Source: Pseudomonas frederiksbergensis
Lineage (GTDB): Bacteria; Pseudomonadota; Gammaproteobacteria; Pseudomonadales; Pseudomonadaceae
Length of the DNA: 64,000 nucleotides
NCBI RefSeq assembly: GCF_000802155.2
Contig: NZ_JQGJ02000017.1
Coordinates: forward strand, 1 to 64,000
Reading direction: 5' to 3'
Position numbers and translations under genes: made by a program. Numbering within the stretch: the first letter of the stretch is position 1; each line of letters begins with the position of its first letter. Under the pieces are notes generated by a model. That model worked only from the letters and a program-made list of their open reading frames with translations, ran no database searches and was not told the DNA's origin. This document shows, one piece after another, positions 50,723-59,514 of the stretch.

Positions 50723-51331
50723 ATGGGTTCGCTGCATCGTATGGCTGCTTTGTGTGGTTTGACCGTCTTGTTGGCAACGGCTACCGCCCAGGCAGAAGAC
50801 TGGCAGGTCGCCAAGGATAAGGAAGGTATCCAGGTTTCGCTGAGCGAGGTACCTGGCTCGAAGTACAAGGCCTATCGCGGCGTCACCGTGATGAAAACCA
50901 CCATGGCCAAACTGCGGGCCCTGCAGGAAGACGTCACGGGCGCGTGCGCGTGGATCCATGAATGCAAGAGCCAGAAGCTGCTCAAGCATGAGGGCGACAA
51001 GAGTTGGACGTATACCCAATTCAATACGCCATGGCCGGTCACGTCCCGTGACTCCGTGCTGGAAGTCACGACCGTCGAAGGTGCTGATGGTAGCTTGACG
51101 CGCAACCTCAAGGGTGTGCCCACCTATGCCCCGCAAGAGAAAGGCTTCGTGCGCGTGACGCAAGTCGATGGCTTCTGGAAGTTCACGCCCAAGGGAGCGA
51201 ACCAGATCGAAGTGATTTATCAGGTGCACACCGAGCCGGGTGGTGATGTTCCGTCCTGGCTGGCCAACAAGTTCGTGGTGGATGCGCCGTTCAATACGCT
51301 GAAAGCACTGAAAGAACGCGCTGAAAAATAA
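50723..51331 (+). CDS. Exported START-domain protein
   Basis: This 202-residue protein has a signal peptide (cleavage after ATAQA, about residue 21) followed by a START/Bet v1-like lipid-binding fold (WQVAKDKEGIQVSLSEVPGS; ACAWIHECKSQKLLK; WPVTSRDSVLEV). Its ligand is unknown. AAGGAAAAC before ATG 50723 is the ribosome site. A terminator follows the gene. Confidence 0.88.
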   Translation: MGSLHRMAALCGLTVLLATATAQAEDWQVAKDKEGIQVSLSEVPGSKYKAYRGVTVMKTTMAKLRALQEDVTGACAWIHECKSQKLLKHEGDKSWTYTQFNTPWPVTSRDSVLEVTTVEGADGSLTRNLKGVPTYAPQEKGFVRVTQVDGFWKFTPKGANQIEVIYQVHTEPGGDVPSWLANKFVVDAPFNTLKALKERAEK

Positions 51332-51350
51332 ACAGCAGCTTCATTGAAGA

Positions 51351-51373
51351 AACCGCCTTTGAGGCGGTTTTTT
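51351..51373 (+). terminator. Intrinsic terminator after the START-domain gene
   Basis: AACCGCC (51351-51357) and GGCGGTT (51363-51369) pair around TTTGA, followed by a T-run to 51373. Confidence 0.88.
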
Positions 51374-51469
51374 CATTGGAACCGTCAGCGAACTCAGCGG
51401 AACGATCGTTTCGCCGCCAGTGTCGAGATAGAGGTAAGCCCGGCCACTCCATCGATCAAGGAGACACTG

Positions 51470-51706
51470 ATGCAAAAGTGGGAAATCACCTTCGTTGACG
51501 ATCACGGCGAAACGATCGCCGAGCAGTTTGATTACGCCCAGGAGCCCACGATGGAACAAGCTGCACAATTGATTCGTGAAAAGCTGGTGCCTCTCTCGAA
51601 AGAGCTGGACCTCAACGACCTGGAAGGTCGCACCGACGATCCCACAGTCAAGAGCCTCAAAACCCAAAACAGCATTGAAATCATCAGCATTAAACCGATT
51701 TCATGA
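51470..51706 (+). CDS. Small conserved-looking cytoplasmic protein
   Basis: This acidic 78-residue protein (MQKWEITFVDDHGETIAEQF at the start, EIISIKPIS at the end) has a predicted alpha-beta fold and no signal peptide. I do not recognise a named family. ATG 51470 with a clean AAGGAG site is better than the long upstream frame that runs through the terminator. Confidence 0.7.
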   Translation: MQKWEITFVDDHGETIAEQFDYAQEPTMEQAAQLIREKLVPLSKELDLNDLEGRTDDPTVKSLKTQNSIEIISIKPIS

Positions 51707-51907
51707 AATCATTGTCTGGTCCCGCTTGGCAGTGGCGATGACTTGAAGCTACTCTGCAATCGAGATCAGCGAAAGGATCGCCAAGGTCCGGTCTTGTCAG
51801 CTACATGCTTGTGTCCCGACGGCCAATTGATGCCGTACTGCTTGTAACCGCAGGTTGCACGCACGGGAAGACGGAAAGTCTATCCATCGGTCTGAGGAGG
51901 ACGTTTC

Positions 51908-52249
51908 ATGAGCACAGCCTATCAAGAAGACATCAGCACCAGCGTGCTGCGCCGCATGAAAGAAGGCGGTTTCGATTTCTCCCAATTCCATCCCATCGAG
52001 TTCTACGCCATCTTCCCCGACGAGGAGCGGGCGCGCAGGGCGGCAGGTCATTTTCGGGGGGAGTCGTTGAATGCGCAGATCAGCGCTCGGGACGATGGCG
52101 CCTGGTCGCTCGAACTGAGCCGGGTGATGTACGCCACTTATGATGACATCGGCGACTTCGAGTTGAACTTCGAAGCGGTGGTCGAGCCCCTGGGTGGCAT
52201 TATCGAAGGGTGGGGCGTCAAGCAGGAGATCCGCCGCCTGCAGGCCTGA
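51908..52249 (+). CDS. RraB family regulator of ribonuclease E
   Basis: RraB binds RNase E and changes which mRNAs it degrades. This 113-residue acidic protein matches the RraB domain (FDFSQFHPIEFYAIFPDEER; WSLELSRVMYATYDDIGDFE; GGIIEGWGVKQ). It lies 43 kb from rne on this window. AGGAGGAC lies upstream of ATG 51908. Direct inhibition of RNase E in Pseudomonas is inferred from the family. Confidence 0.82.
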   Translation: MSTAYQEDISTSVLRRMKEGGFDFSQFHPIEFYAIFPDEERARRAAGHFRGESLNAQISARDDGAWSLELSRVMYATYDDIGDFELNFEAVVEPLGGIIEGWGVKQEIRRLQA

Positions 52250-52271
52250 CACCTTTTCCCTGCATCACAGC

Positions 52272-52299
52272 AACGGCTGACCTTTGTGTCGGCCGTTTT
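52272..52299 (+). terminator. Intrinsic terminator after the RraB gene
   Basis: AACGGCTGAC (52272-52281) pairs with GTCGGCCGTT (52288-52297) with one U-G pair, followed by TTTT. Confidence 0.8.
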
Positions 52300-52416
52300 C
52301 ATGTCTGGCCCCGATCAATTTATCTGCAGCCAACCACGATCATGAGTCGACTATGCTCTGGAGAGCAACGTTTTGCGTCGCAATGAAGCGAGGCAGGCCG
52401 GACAGGGATATTCGCC

Positions 52417-52431
52417 GCACCACGAGGGTGC
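52417..52431. promoter_or_regulatory. NtrC-type enhancer site
   Basis: GCACC-ACGAG-GGTGC matches the inner ten bases of the NtrC consensus TGCACC-N5-GGTGCA. It is centred about 62 bases upstream of the -24 element of the sigma-54 promoter at 52485-52499. Confidence 0.7.
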
Positions 52432-52484
52432 TCGGCCTGTCGAGGGATAAACCAAGTCGTTGATCATAAAGCGTTTATGCCGCT

Positions 52485-52499
52485 GGCACGGGCCTTGCG
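52485..52499 (+). promoter_or_regulatory. Sigma-54 promoter
   Basis: TGGCACG-GGCC-TTGC matches the -24/-12 consensus TGGCACG-N4-TTGC exactly, with GG and GC ten bases apart. Transcription should start near 52511, 20 bases before the broken ATP-grasp gene. Together with the NtrC site it predicts nitrogen-starvation control of the operon. Confidence 0.82.
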
Positions 52500-52530
52500 A
52501 CGCCTGAGCCAGGGTGACAAGGAGTACGGC

Positions 52531-52820
52531 ATGAGCCGCACTGGTTTTGATGAGATGTACGATGCCGACGGCCAGGTCCGCCCCCACTATCGTGCCTTCG
52601 CCCGTTGGCTGGCCGAAACACCCGATGAACTCCTGGCCTTGATCCGTTCGCGGAACGCATCGATCTGTGCGGTCGTCGAGGCGCTCCGTTCGTCCTCTCG
52701 GGTCGGGAAACGCGCCTGGTGCCGGGCGGCCTGACCCGCGTGGCGCTGCGCGAAGGTTCCCTGGTGGTCAACTCGTCCCAGGGCGGTGGTACCAAGGACA
52801 CCTGGGGGGTCGAAGAATGA
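52531..52820 (+). pseudogene. Remnant of a circularly permuted ATP-grasp gene
   Basis: The reading frame starts like an intact family member (FDEMYDADGQVRPHYRAFAR, then WLAETPDELLA; about 36 residues), with an AAGGAG site. From about 52640 the sequence is instead the family's C terminus in another frame (PFVLSGRETRLVPGGLTR, VALREGSLVVNSSQGGGTKD), ending at TGA 52818-52820. Most of the roughly 470-residue protein, including the ATP-binding core, is missing. The distorted C-terminal part (GVEE instead of a usual WVVE-like end) suggests the loss is not recent. The start-frame product would be 67 residues and inactive. Confidence 0.85.
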
Positions 52821-52830
52821 AGGAACCGAC

Positions 52831-53781
52831 ATGTTAAGCAGGACCGCCTCGGATCTTTATTGGATGTCGCGTTATCTGGAGCGGGCGGAGAACCTCGCAC
52901 GGATGCTCGACGTCAGCTACTTGCTGTCATTGATGCCCCAGGACGGGCGTGGCGACGGCTTGCATGAACTGGCGATGCCGCTGTTGATAACCGGTACGCT
53001 GGAGGATTACCGGGACAGGCACGGCGAACCCCATGCCGAACGCTTGCTGCATTTTTTCGCGCTGGAAGCAGCCAATCCGGCAAGCATCTACAGTTGCCTC
53101 GGCTCTGCGCGGGCGAGCGCACACGCGGTGCGAGGGCGAATCACCGCCGACATGTGGGAAAACGTCAACGCGACCTGGCTGGAGATTCGCGACATCGCCG
53201 AGCGAGGCCTGGGGCGCTACGGCATGAGCCGTTTTTGTGAGTGGATCAAGGAACGATCGCACCTGTTTCGAGGCGCCACCTACGGCACCATCATGCGCAA
53301 CGATGCGTTCCGTTTCATTCGGCTGGGGACCTTCATCGAAAGGGCCGACAACACTTTGCGCCTGCTCGACGCCCGCTACGAAATGGCCGGCGACCAGGCC
53401 GACGCGGTCAGCGACGGGACCGCCCACGCCTACTATCAGTGGAGCGCGCTGTTGCGGGCACTGTCCTCCTTCGAGGCCTACACCGAAATCTACCGTGACG
53501 CCCCGGTGGCGCGCCATGTGGCCGAGCTGTTGCTGTTGCGCGCGGACGTGCCGCGTTCATTGCGCGCCTGCACCGAAGAAATCGACCAGATCCTCGCCAG
53601 CCTGCCGGGTACCAATGGGCGCGCGGCGCAGCGCCTGGCGGCGGAAATGGACGCACGCCTGCGCTACACCGGCATCAGCGAAATCCTGGACGGTGGGTTG
53701 CATGCCTGGCTCACCGAATTCATCCCACTGGTTCGTGAACTGGGCGATGCCATTCACAGTTCCTACCTGGAGGTCTTATGA
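52831..53781 (+). CDS. Alpha-E domain protein (DUF403)
   Basis: This 316-residue, all-helical protein has the typical start LSRTASDLYWMSRYLERAEN and RFIRLGTFIERADNTLRLLD. Alpha-E proteins are always near ATP-grasp and transglutaminase genes and are thought to take part in making or modifying a peptide; the actual product is unknown. Here the gene is intact, while its ATP-grasp partner is not. ATG 52831 follows AAGGA. It overlaps the transglutaminase gene by four bases. Confidence 0.92.
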   Translation: MLSRTASDLYWMSRYLERAENLARMLDVSYLLSLMPQDGRGDGLHELAMPLLITGTLEDYRDRHGEPHAERLLHFFALEAANPASIYSCLGSARASAHAVRGRITADMWENVNATWLEIRDIAERGLGRYGMSRFCEWIKERSHLFRGATYGTIMRNDAFRFIRLGTFIERADNTLRLLDARYEMAGDQADAVSDGTAHAYYQWSALLRALSSFEAYTEIYRDAPVARHVAELLLLRADVPRSLRACTEEIDQILASLPGTNGRAAQRLAAEMDARLRYTGISEILDGGLHAWLTEFIPLVRELGDAIHSSYLEVL

Positions 53782-54581
53782 GACTCTCGATCAGCCACGA
53801 AACGGCCTACCACTACGAAGACCAGGTTCGCGCCAGCATCCAGTACCTGCGCCTGACACCGCACGACAGCGAACGCCAGCATGTGCTGAGCTGGCAGCTG
53901 GATCTGCCCAGGCCGGTGCGGTCGCAGCTCGATCCGTTCGGCAACATCCTGCATGTGCTGACGTTGGACGAGCCCCACGAAACCATCATCATCGGTGCCC
54001 GTGGGCAGGTGGATATCGACCCGTTGCACGAAGCCGAGCATGAAAGCCGTTCGGCGCTGCCGTTCTTGCGCTTCACCCGGCTTACTGAGGCCGACGATGC
54101 GCTTCGTGTCTTCGCTCAAGCGCAATGCAAGCAGCGGCGGGATCGCTCGGCGTTGATCGACCTGATGCACGGGCTGAACCAGCACATGGCCTACACGCCC
54201 GGCGCCACTGAAGTCGAGACCAGCGCGGCCCAGGCCTTTGCCGGGCGCAGCGGGGTGTGCCAGGACCATGCCCATGCGTTTCTCGCGTGCGCTCGCAGCC
54301 TGGGTGTGCCGGCGCGTTATGTCTCGGGCTACCTGTTCAATGAGGACAGCGAACACCTCGCCAGCCACGCCTGGGCCGAGGCGTGGCTCGATGACGCCTG
54401 GTACAGCTTTGACGTGACCAACCAACTGGCTCGCCCGGAGCGACACCTGAAGTTGGCGGTGGGCCTGGATTACCTCGATGCCTGCCCAGTGCGTGGCATG
54501 CGCCGAGGCGGCGGATATGAACAAATGCACGCAAAAGTGCTGGTGACGCCCGCGCCGGTGATTACGGTGCAGCAGCAGTAA
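53778..54581 (+). CDS. Transglutaminase-like protein
   Basis: This 267-residue protein has an N-terminal bacterial transglutaminase-associated beta domain (SISHETAYHYEDQVRASIQY) and a cysteine-protease-type core with the triad Cys in GVCQDHAHAF, His in ASHAWAEAWL and Asp in WYSFDVTNQ. Such enzymes probably act as peptidases or amide-forming enzymes with the alpha-E and ATP-grasp partners. It is the last gene of the sigma-54 operon and appears functional. Confidence 0.92.
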   Translation: MRLSISHETAYHYEDQVRASIQYLRLTPHDSERQHVLSWQLDLPRPVRSQLDPFGNILHVLTLDEPHETIIIGARGQVDIDPLHEAEHESRSALPFLRFTRLTEADDALRVFAQAQCKQRRDRSALIDLMHGLNQHMAYTPGATEVETSAAQAFAGRSGVCQDHAHAFLACARSLGVPARYVSGYLFNEDSEHLASHAWAEAWLDDAWYSFDVTNQLARPERHLKLAVGLDYLDACPVRGMRRGGGYEQMHAKVLVTPAPVITVQQQ

Positions 54582-54592
54582 CGGACGGAGCT

Positions 54593-54620
54593 TGTGGCGA
54601 GGGAGCTCGTGCCCTCGCTA
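54593..54620. repeat. REP-like palindrome
   Basis: The sequence TGTGGCGAGGGAGCTCGTGC with CCTCGCTA following is close to the frequent Pseudomonas REP. It lies between the converging transglutaminase and cytochrome genes. Confidence 0.65.
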
Positions 54621-54629
54621 CGCAAGCAA

Positions 54630-55442
54630 CTACTGTTTCAACGGCTGCTTGCGTCCTGCCATGTGCTTCAAATACCCGACCAACTGATCCAGCTCCGGAT
54701 CGGGGAGCACCGCCGCGGAGAATCCCGGCATTTTGCCCTGGGGCCAATGGCGCAGGCCTTGAGGATCACGGATGTAACGCTTGAGGAAATCTTGCGAGAA
54801 GTATTCCGTAGGGTTGAAGGGAATGTTCAGGTCGGGACCAAACTGCGCGTCACCGGCGCCGTTGAGACGATGGCAGGCCAGGCAGTTTTTCTGGAACAAC
54901 TCGAAGCCTTTGTTGACCGGATCGTCCTTGGCCAGGCTCGGCGAGGGCAGTAGGGCCGGGAACCGATCGGCCACCGCCGACAGGCGCTTGATACTTGCCA
55001 CTGCGTAGGGCCATTGCTCGGGGCTGATAGGGCCCGCTTGTGGATCGGTCCACACCAGATAGAACGGGCCGGCGCTTTTCTTGCCTTCTCCCAAGGGCGG
55101 CCAGGGTTTGGCCGGGTCCTCGATCGCCAGCCACGCGCGGGCGCCGTTCGCATTGAGCAGTGGCGCCGCGGGCATCTCGGCCGCGAAACCGTCCAGGGCC
55201 ACGGCTTGCAGATGATCGTCAGGTTTTATCCCGGTCAACAGCGAGGCCAACGGCACGGCGCGATAGGTCATCGGTTTCTTGTAGGAAACGTCTTCGTTGA
55301 TCTGGACCGTTTGCGCTTCAGGATGCTTGAGCAGCTCTTCGGTTTGCCAGGTGCGGGCGCCCGCGCCCAGATCCAGCGCCAGTTGCGCCGCGTATAGAGG
55401 GCTGCTGATCAGCAGCGCCCCAATGACGATAAATGCTTTCAA
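54630..55442 (-). CDS. Periplasmic c-type cytochrome with N-terminal SUOX-like domain
   Basis: The 270-residue protein has a signal peptide (FIVIGALLISSPLYA), then about 130 residues resembling the small molybdopterin-oxidoreductase-like fold (YRAVPLASLLTGIKPDD; VALDGFAAEMPAAPLLNANG), and a C-terminal cytochrome c domain with the haem motif CLACH and the axial methionine in GKMPGFSAAVLPD. The likely start is TTG 55442 after AAGGCG, because no ATG gives a proper signal peptide; an upstream ATG (55535) would put it mid-protein. It may be an electron carrier for a dehydrogenase; the partner is unknown. Confidence 0.82.
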   Translation of the reverse strand: MKAFIVIGALLISSPLYAAQLALDLGAGARTWQTEELLKHPEAQTVQINEDVSYKKPMTYRAVPLASLLTGIKPDDHLQAVALDGFAAEMPAAPLLNANGARAWLAIEDPAKPWPPLGEGKKSAGPFYLVWTDPQAGPISPEQWPYAVASIKRLSAVADRFPALLPSPSLAKDDPVNKGFELFQKNCLACHRLNGAGDAQFGPDLNIPFNPTEYFSQDFLKRYIRDPQGLRHWPQGKMPGFSAAVLPDPELDQLVGYLKHMAGRKQPLKQ

Positions 55443-55566
55443 ATGAATCGCCTTCCATGTCGAGGGGGAGCGCAAAGGTTGGCACAGCCACCGTTGCCGG
55501 ACAACGAACCCTCTCACATTTATTGGGCGAAGCAACGTCTGATGATGCGGACACCGCGCGCCTGGT

Positions 55567-55662
55567 TCAGCCGATCACTTTAGTGATATTCGGCAAGATC
55601 AACAGCAGCGTCGTGGCGAAGAGAATGAGTCCGGCTTGACGAACTTTCGAATGTTTGAACAT
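55567..55662 (-). CDS. 31-residue single-pass membrane protein
   Basis: The short frame MFKHSKVRQAGLILFATTLL followed by LILPNITKVIG codes for a basic start and one membrane helix. It is a plausible small inner-membrane protein with a weak GGCGGG site upstream. I know no function, and support rests on composition and start context only. Confidence 0.45.
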   Translation of the reverse strand: MFKHSKVRQAGLILFATTLLLILPNITKVIG

Positions 55663-56053
55663 GGCTGACCCGCCTTTTTTGTTATTTCCTGAGGCCAGCC
55701 TGCGTAACTCCGTGACGGCTGGCGGTGCACTTCCTGTGTGACAAGCGCCTCGGCAAAACCCGACGACTTTCTTGTACAAGGTTTACATTAGGGGCCGCAG
55801 CCCACTTGGCTTAGATCCAATTAATATCAGGTTAGCGCTTGACGCTATCAAAAAGACATGAGGCCTATTGCCAGCTGCTTGCCGGCCCTTTTGCTAGACA
55901 GCTTGCTTACCTGAAACGGTTAACCCGATAGCTCGCTACCGTTCGTCTGAGCGTGCCTGTCAATGCCATTGAGCCTTGAGGTCATTGCATCCGCGGCCGC
56001 TGGGCTTAAGGTTGGAGATGTTCTAGATTAGCCGATGGCGGCTTGAGGATGTC
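55663..56053. other. Intergenic region before the beta-oxidation pair
   Basis: This stretch of about 390 bases between the small membrane protein and the thiolase has no gene I can support. No promoter with clear -10/-35 boxes could be assigned; a TTGACG at 55838 lacks a good partner. It should hold the promoter and control sites of the fatty-acid degradation operon. Confidence 0.5.
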
Positions 56054-57259
56054 ATGACCGAAGCGATGATTTTTGACGCATTACGCACGCCTCGCGGCAA
56101 GGGTAAATCTGATGGCGCCCTGCACACCGTCAAGCCGGTGACCCTGGTCAGCGGGCTGTTGACCGCGTTGCGCGAACGCACCAGCCTGGACACCAGCCAG
56201 GTAGACGATATCGTGCTCGGCTGCGTGACGCCGATTGGCGATCAAGGTGCCGACATTGCGAAGACCGCCGCCCTGGTGGCTGACTGGGATGTCAGCGTGC
56301 CTGGCGTTCAGCTCAACCGCTTTTGCGCCTCGGGCCTGGAGGCGGTGAACCTGGCGGCGATGAAAGTGCGCTCCGGTTTCGAAGACCTCGTAGTGGCGGG
56401 CGGCGTCGAGTCCATGTCACGGGTGCCAATGGGCAGCGATGGCGGCGCATGGGCGCTGGACCCTCAATCCAACTTGCACGGTCATTTCGTTCCCCAGGGC
56501 ATCGGCGCCGACTTGATCGCCACCCTGGAGGGCTTCAGTCGCGAGGATGTCGATGCCTTTGCGTTGCAGTCCCAGCAAAAAGCCGCGCGGGCGCGGGGAA
56601 ACGGTTCGTTCGATAAATCACTGGTGGCGGTGCGGGACCAGAACGGCATCGTGCTATTGGATCACGACGAATTCATCCGCGCCGACTCGACGCTCGAAGG
56701 CCTGGGCAAACTGCGGCCAAGCTTCGAAGCGATGGGCCAAATGGGGTTCGACGCCACGGCATTACGCGTCTATAGCCATGTCGAGCGGATCAATCATGTG
56801 CACACCCCGGGCAACAGCTCGGGCATCGTCGATGGCGCGGCGCTGATGCTCATCGGTTCCCAGGCCAAAGGCCGCGAGCTGGGGATGCAACCCCGGGCGC
56901 GGATTGTCGCCACCGCCGTCACCAGCACCGAGCCGACCATCATGCTCACGGGCCCGGCCCCCGCCACCCGCAAGGCGTTGGCGAAAGCGGGGCTGCGGGT
57001 CGAGGACATCGACCTGTTCGAAGTCAACGAAGCCTTCGCCTCGGTGGTACTCAAGTTCATCAAGGACATGGCCATCGACCCCGCCAGGGTCAACGTCAAC
57101 GGCGGCTCGATCGCCATGGGCCATCCGTTGGGCGCCACCGGGTGCGCAATCCTCGGCACGCTGCTCGATGAACTGGAGGCGCGTCGCCTGCGTTATGGCC
57201 TGGCGACGCTGTGTGTTGGCGGCGGCATGGGTATTGCCACTGTCATCGAACGCCTCTGA
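56054..57259 (+). CDS. Acetyl-CoA C-acyltransferase (thiolase)
   Basis: The 401-residue thiolase has the nucleophile cysteine in NRFCASGLEAV (near residue 91), the His motif NGGSIAMGHPLGATG, and the second cysteine in LCVGGGMG. It cleaves 3-ketoacyl-CoA or, in reverse, condenses two acyl-CoAs. With the bifunctional gene downstream it forms a complete beta-oxidation set of FadIJ type. It is probably specialised for a certain acyl chain. ATG 56054 fits the usual start (TEAMIFDALRTPRGKG). Confidence 0.93.
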   Translation: MTEAMIFDALRTPRGKGKSDGALHTVKPVTLVSGLLTALRERTSLDTSQVDDIVLGCVTPIGDQGADIAKTAALVADWDVSVPGVQLNRFCASGLEAVNLAAMKVRSGFEDLVVAGGVESMSRVPMGSDGGAWALDPQSNLHGHFVPQGIGADLIATLEGFSREDVDAFALQSQQKAARARGNGSFDKSLVAVRDQNGIVLLDHDEFIRADSTLEGLGKLRPSFEAMGQMGFDATALRVYSHVERINHVHTPGNSSGIVDGAALMLIGSQAKGRELGMQPRARIVATAVTSTEPTIMLTGPAPATRKALAKAGLRVEDIDLFEVNEAFASVVLKFIKDMAIDPARVNVNGGSIAMGHPLGATGCAILGTLLDELEARRLRYGLATLCVGGGMGIATVIERL

Positions 57260-57284
57260 GCCCCGACTTCAAGGAACACATTTC

Positions 57285-59429
57285 ATGACCGATGCCATTC
57301 GTTACGAAACCGGGCCGGACCGGATCGTCGTGCTGACCCTGGACATGCCGGGGCAGGCCGCCAACACCATGAACGCGGTGTATCGCGAGGCGATGGCCGC
57401 CTGCGTTGCTCGCCTGAGCGCCGAGAAAGACTCGATTGCCGGCGTGATCATCACATCCGCCAAGCAGACTTTTTTTGCCGGTGGCGACCTGAACGAGCTG
57501 GTCCAGGTCGACAAATCCCAGGCCCAGGCTTTTTACAAAACGGTCTCTGACATCAAGGCGCAACTGCGCGCGTTGGAGACCCTCGGCAAACCGGTGGTCG
57601 CCGCTATCAACGGTGCGGCCCTGGGCGGTGGCTGGGAAATCTGCCTGGCTTGCCATCAACGGGTGGCATTGGATCACCCGTCGGTGCTGATCGGCCTGCC
57701 GGAAGTCACCCTTGGCCTGTTGCCGGGCGGCGGCGGTGTGGTGCGGATGGTGCGCTTGCTGGGGCTGGAAAAGGCCTTGCCGTATTTGCTCGAAGGCACG
57801 CGGGTTCGTCCGCAACAAGCGTTGCAGGCCGGCCTGATCGATGAGCTGGCGGCCGATCGCGACGAGCTATTGGCCAAGTCCAGGGCATGGATCCTCGCCA
57901 ACCCGAGCGTGGCCCAGCCGTGGGACAGGAAGGGCTATCGAATCCCTGGGGGCACGCCGTCCGACCCGACCGTCGCCCAGATGCTGGCGATCGCGCCTTC
58001 GATCCTGCGCAACAAGACCCAGGGTTGCCTGCCGGCACCGGAGAAGATCCTCTGTGCCGCGGTGGAAGGCGCGCAGGTAGGCCTTGATGCGGCGCTGCTG
58101 ATCGAAACCCGTTATTTCACTGAACTGGCAACCGGACAGGTGGCGAAAAACCTGATCGGCACGTTCTGGTTCCAACTCAACGAGATCAAGGCCGGAGGCT
58201 CTCGCCCCCCAGGCTATGCGCCTTTTCTGACAAAAAAAATCGCTGTGCTCGGCGCCGGAATGATGGGCGCGGGTATCGCCTATGTCGCAGCGACAGCAGG
58301 CATTGACGTGGTGCTCAGGGACGTCGATCTGGCCGCAGCACAGAAGGGCAGGGCGCGCGCGGCGGCACTGCTGGACAAGAAAGTCGCCCGCGGCCAACTC
58401 ACCGCGCAACAGCGCGACGCCACGTTGGCGCGGATCCAGCCGAGCGACAGCGATGTGGACCTGGCCGGTTGCGATCTGATCATCGAAGCCGTATTTGAAG
58501 ACCGCGCCCTCAAAGCCAGCGTGACGGCCGCAGCCCAGGCGGTGGCCGGCCCGGACGCGGTTATCGCCTCCAACACCTCGACCTTACCCATAACCGGCCT
58601 GGCGAGGGCAGTGCCGGACGAGGGCAAATTTATCGGCTTGCACTTCTTCAGTCCGGTGGAAAAGATGCCCTTGGTCGAGATTATCCGGGGCGCCCGTACC
58701 AGCGACGAGACGCTCGCCCGTGGCTTTGATTTTGCCCGGCAAATCGACAAGACACCGATTGTCGTGAATGACAGTCGTGGTTTTTTCACTTCACGAGTGT
58801 TTGGCGCCTTCATCCACGAAGGCATCGCGATGCTCGGCGAGGGCGTGAGTGCGCCAATGATCGAAACCGAGGCACGCAAGGCCGGGATGCCGATCGGACC
58901 GCTGGCTGTCTGCGACGAAGTTTCCCTCAGCCTGATGAGCCATATCCGCGCGCAGGCCGCCATCGACTCGCGAACAGAAGGGAAAGCACCGCCCGAGCAC
59001 CCCGCATTCGCCGTGATCGACCTGCTGCTCGAAGAATACAAGCGGCGTGGTAAAACGGCCGGGGCCGGTTTTTACGAGTACCCCGCCCAAGGGCAGAAAT
59101 ACCTCTGGCCGGGGCTCAAGGAGCGTTTCGAGAAACCTGCCGGGCAAATTCCTGCCCAGGATATCCGGGATCGCCTGCTGTTCATCCAGGCTTTGGAAAC
59201 CGTCCGCTGCGTCGAGGAGGGCGTTGTCACGTCGACGGCGGATGCCAATATCGGCTCGATCTTCGGTATCGGATTCGCGGCCTGGACAGGCGGGGCCTTG
59301 CAGTTCATCAACCAGTACGGTTTGCAGGCGTTTATCGCCCGCAGCCAGTACTTGGCCGAACAATATGGGGAGCGTTTTGCGCCACCCGCCTTGTTGCTGG
59401 AAAAGGCCGCCGCTCAGGCACTGTTCTGA
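57285..59429 (+). CDS. 3-Hydroxyacyl-CoA dehydrogenase/enoyl-CoA hydratase (FadB/FadJ type)
   Basis: This 714-residue fusion has an N-terminal crotonase domain (residues about 10-190; GGDLNELVQV, ALGGGWEICLACH, oxyanion hole) and a C-terminal NAD domain (KIAVLGAGMMGAGIAYVAA, near residue 315; HFFSPVEKMPLVEIIRG with the catalytic His). It performs hydration and oxidation of the beta-oxidation cycle. It follows the thiolase after 25 bases with AAGGAA upstream of ATG 57285. The long upstream frame that overlaps the thiolase is a shadow. Confidence 0.94.
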   Translation: MTDAIRYETGPDRIVVLTLDMPGQAANTMNAVYREAMAACVARLSAEKDSIAGVIITSAKQTFFAGGDLNELVQVDKSQAQAFYKTVSDIKAQLRALETLGKPVVAAINGAALGGGWEICLACHQRVALDHPSVLIGLPEVTLGLLPGGGGVVRMVRLLGLEKALPYLLEGTRVRPQQALQAGLIDELAADRDELLAKSRAWILANPSVAQPWDRKGYRIPGGTPSDPTVAQMLAIAPSILRNKTQGCLPAPEKILCAAVEGAQVGLDAALLIETRYFTELATGQVAKNLIGTFWFQLNEIKAGGSRPPGYAPFLTKKIAVLGAGMMGAGIAYVAATAGIDVVLRDVDLAAAQKGRARAAALLDKKVARGQLTAQQRDATLARIQPSDSDVDLAGCDLIIEAVFEDRALKASVTAAAQAVAGPDAVIASNTSTLPITGLARAVPDEGKFIGLHFFSPVEKMPLVEIIRGARTSDETLARGFDFARQIDKTPIVVNDSRGFFTSRVFGAFIHEGIAMLGEGVSAPMIETEARKAGMPIGPLAVCDEVSLSLMSHIRAQAAIDSRTEGKAPPEHPAFAVIDLLLEEYKRRGKTAGAGFYEYPAQGQKYLWPGLKERFEKPAGQIPAQDIRDRLLFIQALETVRCVEEGVVTSTADANIGSIFGIGFAAWTGGALQFINQYGLQAFIARSQYLAEQYGERFAPPALLLEKAAAQALF

Positions 59430-59514
59430 CCGCGCATGGGACTTGCCTTGAGACGGTGTTTCAGGGCAGGCTCTGGGGTGTGCAATATTCCCATCATCGT
59501 GTCAGGTATTTTTT

